A stretch of 64,000 bases of DNA from contig OX424559.1 of assembly GCA_949152475.1 (NCBI GenBank), positions 35,509,119-35,573,118 of the forward strand, written 5' to 3'. The stretch comes from Terebella lapidaria (taxonomy: Eukaryota; Annelida; Polychaeta; Terebellida; Terebellidae). Position 1 is the stretch's first letter. Each line of letters starts with the position of its first letter. Under the pieces are notes generated by a model. That model had not been told where the DNA came from. It searched no databases and saw nothing but the letters and a program-made list of their open reading frames with translations. Made by a program: the position numbers and the translations under genes. Below are positions 22,901-33,800 of this stretch, piece by piece.

Positions 22901-25900
22901 GGAGTATCAGGCCTGGATTCCGCCCCGAATTATTGCATTCATGCAACTGAACCCTGGCTGGAGATTGTGCTACAAAACATATCTAGCATTGTTACCCAGT
23001 GCATAAAAATGCTGGCACGCATTACCAATAGCGAATATTAATCATGCGTAAATAATAGATGAATACATATTAGTGAACACATATAAATTTATGTAATATC
23101 AAGAAGCCATCGAAGAAATAAAGTGAATGTAAGTATCAATCTATCACCACCAATAGTCAGATGTTTTACCACCAATGCGTGCTCAATCCTGATATCTCGA
23201 ACAGAATCGAGCTCAAACCCTGAAAAGCTTGATCACGATCTGTCGTTTGTAAATCCAAAAAATGACTATGTCCTTACATACTGTAGTGTACAAAACTTGT
23301 TCCATACCATTATGTTTATATTGTATTGGAAGTAAGGAGTCTGAGTGATCATCTTGCTTATATGTGCTTTCACTGGGAAACGTCGGATAAAGTACATAAC
23401 ATAGCTGAATTCAGCTATTGATGGACATGACAGGATATACAAAGAGAATCGAAATATCTTTGATATCATTTTCAAGTGAATTCCAAAGTTTACTTGCCTG
23501 ATACCAAAAATGCATTCTGCTGATACATAATCGTCTCTTTGCTGCCTGTTCTAAATTTCTGTTGTTGCAGAATACCTGGGTCCTAACTTATACATTTATA
23601 TACTTCCAGTAAAATACATCTCAATCTTCTTACGTATACATGAGTTGGATAAACCTATAATTTATGTCTTAGATTACTATAGTCAGAATCATGATCACTG
23701 TACACAAATATTGAAGCCTGCCTTTGCAGTTTCATTCTTTGTCATACTACCCCTATACTACAGAAGTGTCACACAGTAGAGCAATAGTCAAAGTTAAAGA
23801 TAAGATGCTATTTCTTTCCTGCTTTTCTTTCTTTTCCCACGATATTCAAAATTCAGATTTACATCAAAATATACAGCCAAATGCATGAATGTTGAAAGAG
23901 GGGCGATTCTCAACAAAATTTTCATATCCGCATTATCTTCTCCAGGGCAGACAATGTGCGAAATTTAGTTACACTGTACACCAACAGAATCAGCATAAAG
24001 TAGTCAACAACCGAAAAAGAACATTTTGAAACGAAAAATGTCACCATCATTAAATTGTAGATATACACTGGACAAATAATGGCGAGAATCACCTTCATAA
24101 TAATATTCTACTGGGAATATACGTGTGTTTATTTTGCGATAATGTGACGTGTTATGTTTATCCATATCCATATATTATCCATATATTTTTGATATAATAA
24201 ATATGTAGGATTTAATATTTGATCATTCGTAATAACATAAAATACTTTATTCACTATGGGAAAGCTGTTTTATGTACACATGTATTGTAGAAAGTTCAGT
24301 TCTGTGCATCCAGAGCTAAACATGCAAGAGTTTTCCCATGATTGATGGTTGGTAAGTCATGCAAATTTCGAATTAGACATTTAGAAATTTTTCAGGTGGA
24401 GTAGGTGTGTGACAAACACCAAGTCAGAACCAAATCTCACAACCCAATAGGATACTGAGTTCATGATTTGAGTTTATGCTAAATTTATCGTCCACCAGCA
24501 GTACCAGCGGCTCAATAGTAATAAAATATATCTAGCTATTATCACCAAAACAACAACACGGTGATGATGGTAAAATATAACAGATCATTTTAGTACAATG
24601 CATTTGCATACATGTCATATTTTATTGACAATAATATAGAGTGGTATTGATGGGAAAGAAATAATTAATACAAGCATCATCTTGTGAAAACATTGATATC
24701 TTAACACAATGTGGTAATCACGTGTGTGCTGCGTTTGCCTGTACGTATGTGTGTTGCAATCATACATGTAAATCCACGCGAATAGATCAAGGTTCCGTTT
24801 CGAACGTGTTTCTTAAGTTTATAGAAGAATCGTCGCCGTTAAATCGCCAAAGTCATGACTTAAATATCGCATACATCACAATACAACTATTATACTTTGA
24901 ACAATACATTTACGATGATGTATTGTTGCCTGATTTAGTTGTCAGACTATAAACTAATAATTTAAAGCATAGAAGAACAAATATGCGAATGATGTATGTG
25001 GTGTACAATCGCTAGCAGACAACGGAAGCACATGGTGATATATGATCTAATTCTTTATTGTGATATATGTAGATATATGTCAGCAAATTGACTTTCTGTA
25101 GCGATTGGCGTCATATGTTCAGCCTTTTGTATTCTACTTTCGGAATTGGACCCATACCTGTATGTATATTTACCCATTTATATATTTTTCTGATCATTGA
25201 ACGGACATGATCTCGCTGCCCCTGTGTCCTTATCACTTTCTTCGTAACATTTCAATTGTCATGAAACAAATGAAATGACTATTGAGCAAACTTATATTTC
25301 TTTTTTGAACACTTATATTTCTTATTTGACTATTCTAATGATTCAATGTCGATAAATACAGTTGCTCGATTGGGAACTTCAAATATTTATGGCAAACTGT
25401 GACCTGACCGAGCGAGTTGCCAATGGTTATAAACAGACTTCATGCGCCCAAGCAACCAGAGAGGGTAAGGCGCTAGTGTTTGGTGAGCGAGTAATTAGGG
25501 GTCACTGGTACATCAAAATACAGGCCTAAATGCATGTAGAAAACTATGTGAATTTACACTCAATGTACATGCATCTACATGAATTTTCAACAAGTGGTAT
25601 GTGTCGGACCTACAGCGCTGGACAAATTGACTGCTATAGCGGGTAAGGACTTGTGAACTTGTTCCGGAACAAAACCTGTCTTCAATGAATAAACATGAAA
25701 TACACACAAATTCTTACTAACATAATTGTTCCCAACGGTTAATGTCAGTTACAAATTGATCCCTCGTATAGACAGGGTGCAACATATCCCCAAAGTCCCA
25801 AAAGTCAGATTGTTAAATTTAATAATGACATAAGTTCTAAGAAAAAAACCCCAATAAAAGCTGCACAGCGTGAAAACAAATTAGATAAGCTCTTCCTGAT

Positions 25901-27327
25901 ATGACCCTGGGGAGTCTTTTCTCGGAGAGAGCCAGCCTACGGGAGGTAGATCCAGACCCGACACGGGGGAATATCCAGGTGTTATGTTTAGGCCCTGTGG
26001 CATTTTTTGTTTGATGAAACCCAGAACCAGACAGTTTTATGATCCGCGTGTTGGAAGGAGAGGCGAGATGTGTCCATACATTCAATTTCACAGAACTATC
26101 ACCATATGGCAGTTATATTGGGAGTGAAATCTCAATGTACGACCTAAATAGCGTACATGACTGTGAATATAGTATATTTTCTAGGATAAATGATTTGCAC
26201 ACAAAAACAATGTTTTTGCACACAAAAACAATACTATTGACGTAATGCAATTGATCAATATATTCCTAACATCGGTGAAATAGAAAGAAATAGCAACAAC
26301 GGGAATGAGGTGGAGGGAAATAATGAACGGCGGTAAATTGCTATTGTTGGCATGTTGTATTGTCTCGTAAGGACAAGGTTCAATATGGTTTTGGGTTTTT
26401 TAGTGTACATTGCAACCACTTTGGTTAGTTTGGTCGTAATTACCCACAAACATTATTATTCTCATTATTGCAGTTACATACAATGAGTACACAAAAGTTT
26501 TATATTTTTAATTGAATGCTTGGTAGGGAAGGATTTTATCACAGGTATATCTTTCATTGTGAGATTCCACCTGTTGTTGGCCTGCCTCTATCAGGTGGTA
26601 CATGGTCAATAACGATCGCCCGGCACACCCTCTAAACACAGAAAGAAAACGATAGTTATACCAATGTTTTTACGACTGGAGCCGCTAATCTCCGGCGGAT
26701 AACTTGTTATTTGTAGCATCTCTTTCAAGTGCGATAAGAGTGCTTGTGTAGATTTGCGTTCATAGGGGAAACAGAGGTATCGCATTATTCTGCAAGGACT
26801 GCAATGCACATGTATCATAATGTTCCGACGTACACTGTAGACATTATATAGAAATAATCGAAATGCTACTGTACTTATAATAATTATCAAAATACATGAT
26901 CGCGTGTAGTTCCTTGCACGTAGTATAGCATATTGCATATTGACCTGTGAGCTATAAATGTGGCATCGTAAGAACTGATCTATCTACATGTATATATTAG
27001 GGGTGTATATTACGGGTATATCCACGGCTAGCCAAAGCCCATCCTGGCACTTAAGTCCATAAATAAATTTTAATATTTATTTCTCACTTTTAAAATTCAA
27101 TACGGGTTTATATTTGATATATATACTTGATATTTAACTACGGGTCTTACACATAACATTCCAGGTTATTTTTATATATTTATTCTCAGTTTCAAAAGTG
27201 AGTAAATAAATCATTCATAACGAAACGCTACTCGTTTCGGTTTTCCCCACTCTATTCAAGTCCTGACAGTATAATTCGTGCTAAAACAATATATTCTTAA
27301 ATTTTATTTAATTCGGTAATTCAATCA
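22901..27327. other. Noncoding, short repeat fragments only
   Basis: A short fragment of the TGTAAGTATCAATCTAT repeat family lies at about 23126-23175. Otherwise this is AT-rich sequence with no recognised gene, no splice-supported exon and no transposon protein. Confidence 0.45.
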
Positions 27328-27804
27328 TATCACTACGGTAGTTCTCTTAGGACATTGCTCTTTTATTTTTATTTTTAAAAAGTTTGAAATATTTGTAGGG
27401 CGTATTAAATATTAAATATTAAATACGCGTATAGAATATTAAATACACTTAGTAAATGATTAAATATGCATATAAAATATTAAAAATGCGTTATAAATGA
27501 ATAAATTCGCATATAAAATATTAAATGCGCGTATAGAATATTAAATACATGTAATATATGATTAATAATAATAAATGATTAAACACCCGTCTAAAATATT
27601 AAATATGCGTATTAAATGATTAAATACCCGTATAAAATATTAAATACGCGTATTCAATAATTAAATACCCGTATAAAGTATTAAATACTCCCATTAAAAT
27701 GATTAAATACACATATAAATTGATTAAATACGTGCCACAAATATTTCAAACTTTTTTTAAAAAAATTAAAAAGCAATGTCCTATACGAGCCACCGTATAT
27801 CACC
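27328..27804. mobile_element. AT-rich foldback element with internal satellite
   Basis: Left arm 27328-27402 (AGGACATTGCTCTTTTATTT...AAGTTTGAAATATTTGT) and right arm 27729-27804 (ACAAATATTTCAAAC...AAGCAATGTCCT) are inverted copies of about 75 bp. Between them is an array of short units of the type ATTAAATACGCGTATAAAAT. Similar edge sequence (GTCATACAAGCCACCGTA) reappears near 28375-28400. No ORF. Foldback or MITE-like; superfamily unknown. Confidence 0.75.
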
Positions 27805-29309
27805 ACGTCTGGAACAAAATGGAGAGGAAATCAGGGTTGTCATTTCTTTTTTCGTAAAAAAAGAGAACCATCAGCAGATTTGTGCAATATAATTCGCAAA
27901 AACAATTATAGTTCAGTACACAAATCTCATTATTTCGACGATATAATTCGCGCAAAATTATATGATTCTCGAAGAAGATTGTTTTAATAATTTAATTAAC
28001 TAATTCATTTGTTCTAGAGATTTTATTTGCGAGGAAAATAATATTATTGGCCTCTTACGAAGGTGAACAAAGTACGATATTTTATTCCTCAAAACTGAGG
28101 AATATTCATTGCAAATATTGAATCCTTCTATGGACGTGTTTATTATTTTAGGTGCATATTCAATGCATTATTAAAATAAGATTGATCATGCATGAGAAAT
28201 AATTCAATATGCAAAAAAATTATTGAATATAATAAATCATCAATATGCATACAAAAATTTAATAATGAAAAAAAGGATTAGGAAGGTGTATAAATTATGA
28301 AATATTCTTATGAAATTACTAAACATGTGTATTGAATAAGTGTTTTTTTCTTTCTTTTCCTAATCAAGCAAAGTGTCATACAAGCCACCGTAGCTATATC
28401 CGTATTACTATTTTATTACAATTATTGTATACGTATATTAATAATTTCGGATGCATATACTCATTTATGACGCGAAATTGATATTTGATACATGTACTTA
28501 CCATTAACTCTGTATAAAAAGCATCATATGTATACAAAATTTAAATACATGTACAAATTCCAAATACATGTATTAAATGATTGAGAGGCGTATGAAATAA
28601 TAGTATGTGTATAAAATAATCAATATGCACAAAAATTTATTATCGAGGCATAAGAACAATACAAATGCATATATATTAATTGATCATTGAATATGCGCAT
28701 AAATCACCAATAGTGTCATATTTCACCCTTTTGGAATAATAGGAAAATTATGAGACGGGTTGGAGAACTTTTTCCACTGAAAACACCTTGTCAGATAGAA
28801 AGCATTCGTACATATATGCGTTGTTAACTTGGTGTATACAATTTTATAGGAGTGTTATGTTCGAGTGCTATGTATTTCAGCACGTTTTCGGATCGAATTG
28901 CCATTTCCAATATCTGATCAATGTTACAAGACTCTTATTTTCACCAATCTCGATCTCCCACGCATTACGAGGAAAATAAAAATTTCACAGTAAAACACAA
29001 ACAAGCAATATTCCTTGGCATAGTTTCCACAGGCCACCGTATAATTGTGGACTGCCGGAATCCTCGGTGCGAGACAAGGAGAGGCATCCCCCGATCTATT
29101 TATAACTATAACCTCCCTACCTGATTTGGCTCGAGCTAATTCTATCATCTACAATCACCAGAGAGCAGCACTGATGATGTCCACCTGGTACGACTGTATG
29201 GGCACCAGATATATTACAGTATACGCATAAGACGATCTGGTACCCATTATCATGGGGACCAGGTTTTGACCTGGTACCCATCTTATCGTACCAGATGTAT
29301 GAATCGGGT
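27805..29309. other. Noncoding AT-rich flank
   Basis: Very AT-rich sequence with more dispersed ATTAAATA/CATGTATTAAATG words. A small nested hairpin around ATGGGGACCAGGT...ACCTGGTACCCAT lies near 29240-29285. No gene. Confidence 0.5.
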
Positions 29310-30200
29310 GTCCTATATGTTCACAATTGATTCCTAAGCTGTAAAGTCGATAATAAGCGAGATATTAGTCATTTTGTCCTGTGACCTTGAAAATGAGGTC
29401 AAAGGTCAAATTCAAGGTCATGAGAATATTCAGCATATATCATTTCCTATATGTCCACAATTCATTCCTAGTCTCTAATTTCAATATTAAGTGAGATATT
29501 AGGCTTAATGTGTCCCATTATAAAGCATAGGAAAATTTAACATGGGAAAGTCACATTTGGGCCGAGTTTGGGCCCAAAATGGCCCACTTCAAGCGATTCA
29601 AGGGCAACGAAATTTATACATGTCACAGGGGTACATATGAGGAATGTTTTTCATCAATAAGAAAAAAAAGTTACTGAACAGATTTTGAGAAAAAGACCGT
29701 CAAAGTCCAAAATTGGCCATTTTTCGACGAAAACGGCCGCTCTGACCTTGAAACCAAGGTCAGAGGTCAAATTCAAGGTCACGACAATATTCAGCATATA
29801 TCATTTCCTATATGTCCACAATTGATTCCTAGTCTCTAATCTCAATATTAAGTGAGATATTAGGCATAATGTGTCCCATTATAAACATCATAGGAATACA
29901 TATCAGGAGTGTTATGTATCAAAAAGAAAAAAAGTTACTGAACAGATTTTGAGAAAATGGCCGCCAAAGTCCAAAATCAGGCATTTTTCGTCGAAAACGG
30001 CCGCCATTTTGAAAAAAATGCGAAAATCAAAAAACTAAAAAATACCTCCTTCTTGAATTATTTTTAAGTATTTTTGTGCAAAATTTCAGAAGAATTCGCC
30101 CGTAAACAAAAAGGATAAAAATGTGGACGACGACGACGAAGACGGACGACGAACGCAACGCCATGCCAATAGGTTATCAGACCATAGGTCCGGTAACCTA
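29310..30200 (+). repeat. Second copy of the TGACCTTGAAAAT repeat family
   Basis: Matches 19030-20125 in unit sequence and order. It carries one perfect AGGTCAAAGGTCA (29396-29408) followed by TTCAAGGTCA (29411-29420). The distal part has ACAGATTTTGAGAAA, AAAAACTAAAAAATACCTCC and GGACGACGAACGCAACGCC, and ends ACCATAGGTCCGGTAACCTA. Confidence 0.85.
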
Positions 30201-30589
30201 AAAACGTGTCATTTTTGCAGTATTGGTACCTATTAATGTGCATTGATTCAACCTAATACTCCAGCTAGTATTGTGAAAACCTTTGCGATAATGCATACGT
30301 GTCTTAGAAGCCTAAAGGTAGCAGTTTAAAGAAGAAAATTTACTTTGTGTATTATCCGGGTGACTGGATATACTCCGGGTTATTTGGGGATTGAAATCTC
30401 CAGTTACCGGGTGAATAGGCCCTACATATATTTAATTCCATCTCTGGTTATCTATCATAGACAAGGCGACGTGAAACAAGTGCTTGCAATGTAGAGAGGC
30501 TCTTCCATCATTAGCAGAGACAATTTCACACTTTTGCAAGCAACACCCAAACGACAATGTGTGTTCAGACCATATATACAGCAGAGACT

Positions 30590-30853
30590 GTTGTTTGTGT
30601 CTGATGTGAACAATTTAGTGTTGTGTAAAATGCATGCTTTCTGTTAAAATGTCATCGTTGCCTTGGCAATCTGCTAAGTAGCAATCAATTTTCATTGATT
30701 TTGCAGTGGTATTGATGAGAATACCGTTTACTATCAAAGACATAGGCCTATTAGTTTTACAATAATATTCCAATTGTTGAAATATTTATAATATCTGAGA
30801 ATATGTCCCAGTAGCACAGGCGATTTCACTAAGCCACGCAGTGATGGGGTTAA
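30590..30853 (-). mobile_element. piggyBac-type MITE, copy 3, truncated
   Basis: The reverse complement of this segment matches the first ~260 bp of the MITE at 13612, including the end ...GCAGTGATGGGGTTAA at 30853. The other end is missing, so similarity stops near 30590. Confidence 0.75.
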
Positions 30854-30926
30854 TACTGGGTATTGATTCTATCTCTATTACTGGCTCAATATGCTCGAAT
30901 ATAATGGCGTTGATATTAGTTACCAA

Positions 30927-32371
30927 TGTAAGTATCGATCTATTACTACCAATACAGCCAAATTTTGATGATTACAATAAAAAACATACAACATTTTGCA
31001 ACAGAAACAAAGCCCGACCAATTACTTTATCACAAGACAAACTATCGTCATCAGGGGCAGACAGTGTGGTAAATGTAGTTGTTTCTACTGTACACCTGAT
31101 GGAATTAGTATACAACTGCCCAACAACCTATCAAAATAATTTAGAAATCCCAAACAAACCCCATGGAATAGATATATGACAAGTACATAAGTACCTAATC
31201 ACAAGCCAAAAGGCTACTGAGTTGATGGTATCCTCGGGGACAGACTTAACCTCCACCAGCAGTGACACCGGCTCAGTGGTATGAATGTAAGCATCAATCT
31301 GTTACCACCAATACAGCCAAATTTTGATGATTACAATAAAAAACATACAACATTTTGCAACAGAAACAAAGCCCGACCAATTACTTTATCAAAAGACACA
31401 CTGGCGTCATCAGGGGCAGAGAGTGTGGTAATGTAGTTGTTTCTACTGTACACCTGATGGAATTAGTATACAACTGCCCAACAACCTATCAAAATAATTT
31501 AGAAATCGGAAACAAACCCCATGTAATAGATATATGACAAGTACATAAGTACCTAATCACAAGCCAAAAGGCTACTGAGTTGATGGTATCCTCGGGGACA
31601 GACTTAACCTCCACCAGCAGTGACACCGGCTCAGTGGTTTACACGAACATATATTTTATCACCAAATGTCCACAATATATTTACCTGAACAGGAAAAAAA
31701 CCTAAAAAGTACCTTGTTACTATGATTTTGAGTATCACATTCATAGCAAATCTTTCAAATTGATTTCACTCAGCCGTTGAATCACACCGCTGATAGGTTA
31801 TATGATGTTGGGCAGTTGTACACTAATTCCATCAGGTGTACAGTAGAAACAACTTCATTTAACACACTGTCTGCCTCTGATGACACCAGTGTGTCTTTGG
31901 ATAAACTATTCGGTCGGCCTTTGTTTGTATTGCAAAATGTTGTATTTTACGTTTGTTATTGGCACCATCAAAATCTGACTGTATTGGTGGTTATACATGT
32001 AGATTGATACTTACATTCATACCACTGAGTCGGTGTCACTGCTGGCGAACGTTAAATCTGTCCCGGAGGATACCATCAACTCGGTAGCCTTCTGGCTTGT
32101 GATTAGGTACTTATCATATATCTGTTCAATGGGGTTTGTTTCAGATTCCTAAATTATTTTCATAGGTTGTTGGGCAGTTGTATACTACTTCCATCAGGTG
32201 TACAATAGAAACAACTACATTCAACACACTGTCTGTCCCTGATGACGCCAGTGTGTCTTTGGATAAACTATTTGGTCCGGCTTTGTTTCCATTGCAAAAT
32301 GTTGTATTTCACGTATGTTATTGGCATCATCAAAATCTGACTGTATTAGTGGTAATAGATTGATACTTACA
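30927..32371. repeat. Two direct plus two inverted 359-bp units
   Basis: Units 30927-31285 and 31286-31640 are head-to-tail (period 359) on the plus strand. Each runs from TGTAAG(T/C)ATC(A/G)ATCTGTTAC through CAACATTTTGCAACAG and TTTCTACTGTACACCTGATGG to GACACCGGCTCAGTGGT. After a short spacer, two diverged units follow on the minus strand (about 32371-32017 and 32016-31795). The cluster is thus a tandem pair facing an inverted tandem pair. No protein is encoded. Single partial units lie elsewhere in the window. Nonautonomous Helitron-like elements with tandem cores (pearl type) in bivalves are one possible comparison; this is unproven. Confidence 0.85.
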
Positions 32372-32910
32372 CACAATCATGAACATTTGAAATTGAAATG
32401 TTAAGACCGAATAGATTGTTCAACTAACATGGATATTATATTACAATTTCCCATACCGAGTAACATCCTGTCACAGCAATGTCAAAGCAGAGGTTAGAGA
32501 CAAGTATGATACCAAACACCAAACAATCCGCAAGACTAAACTCAAAATCCATGGACAAAATTTACACAAGAGGTAATATTTGACAAGTTTGGGTATTTTG
32601 TTTACGTTTGGTAATACACATGTCACATTCTGTCTTACACTTTTCTTTGAAGTTACCCATTTATATTTCTCACCCTGAAAATGTAATGTACCATCCATTG
32701 TTCTTATGCATATTGTGACTGTCATGGTAGTATGACAAACTTCCCACACTTTCCCTACTGCCATAGGGAACGTTGTATGTTGCTAGCATCAAATATTTCA
32801 GAAACAGGTATGCTAAGTGTATATCTCACGTCATATTGAAATAACGGACTATCTAAACGATTCCTGGTAAGATGTCAATTTTCAGATTGTTCAGGAAACT
32901 TTGGTCTGAA
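32372..32910. other. Noncoding with a ~70-bp shared segment
   Basis: 32501-32570 is nearly the reverse complement of 46629-46696 (shared words CAAACAATCCGCAAGACTAA and ATCCATGGACAAAATTTACA), so a further dispersed repeat family is present. No gene. Confidence 0.6.
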
Positions 32911-33105
32911 TGTAACAATCAATCTATTACCACCAATAGTCAGATTTTGATCATGACAATAACAAACATAATATACAACATTTTGCAATAGAAACAAAGC
33001 CCGACCAAACAGTTTATCCAAAGACACACTGGCGTCATCAGGGGCAGGCAGTGTGTTAATGTAGTTGTTTCTACTGTACACATGATGGAATTAGTATACA
33101 ACAAA
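32911..33105 (+). repeat. Interspersed 359-bp-family copy, partial
   Basis: Begins TGTAACAATCAATCTATTAC and passes through ACAACATTTTGCAATAGAAA, GACACACTGGCGTCATCAGG and GTTGTTTCTACTGTACACAT. Confidence 0.85.
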
Positions 33106-33109
33106 ATCA

Positions 33110-33800
33110 ACCTTCAGACCTTTTGCTATTTCCGGCTCAAATGAAACCATCTGAGCTCTGGGACATATAATTAAGTGGCGACCGCTAGATGGCCACCAGA
33201 TAAATATATTCTCACATATCAAGTGGCACCAACGGGCTTCCGTAGATGAGGTATAATATTTTGATTGTGATAAGAGAAAGAAAACACTGTTTAATATTTT
33301 TTTTCGAGAGCTTTATATAGTGTCCATTAGGTGACTACGTGACATCCTCGAGTTTCTCCAACTAGTTCAACCTGCTACCGCCTATCTAGACAAGTTCACC
33401 GTAACAATCGGCGCCCGTGCAGGGCGGAAATGGACGGCCAGATGGGACGATATTGACCTCGCTTGTGAACTCAAAATTAAAATTGCCCTGAGGACCGGGA
33501 AACATTACCTGGATAAGTAGAAACAAAGGTATGTTTAAGTTGGTAAATCATTATGATCAGGGATATTATTTTGGGGTTTTCAATTCGTGTGTTTAGTGTT
33601 AACTGTTACCGCCAGATATATCAGCAAACAAACCTTCGAATAATGTAGACAATTCCTTAATTAACTGTGAGGGTATTGGTTTTTTTTTTCGAGACTTAGG
33701 GTTTATCATTTGGAACGAGCGTCTAAGGGGCGAAATCTAATGGAAATCCAATATACGATGGTTTGCAATCTCTGATCGCCCAGTTATCTTAAATACTTAC
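33110..33800. other. Region 3' of the AprA-like gene, no exon found
   Basis: The family's C-terminal exon should follow 33801 on the minus strand, but nothing convincing was found here. A GGCGCCCGTGCAGGG motif at about 33410 resembles a tRNA-primer site but has no LTR context. Confidence 0.4.

Noticed and set aside
33405..33430. Primer-binding-site-like GGCGCCCGTGCAGGG, possible LTR edge
   Set aside because: No TG...CA LTR, no second LTR and no gag/pol nearby.
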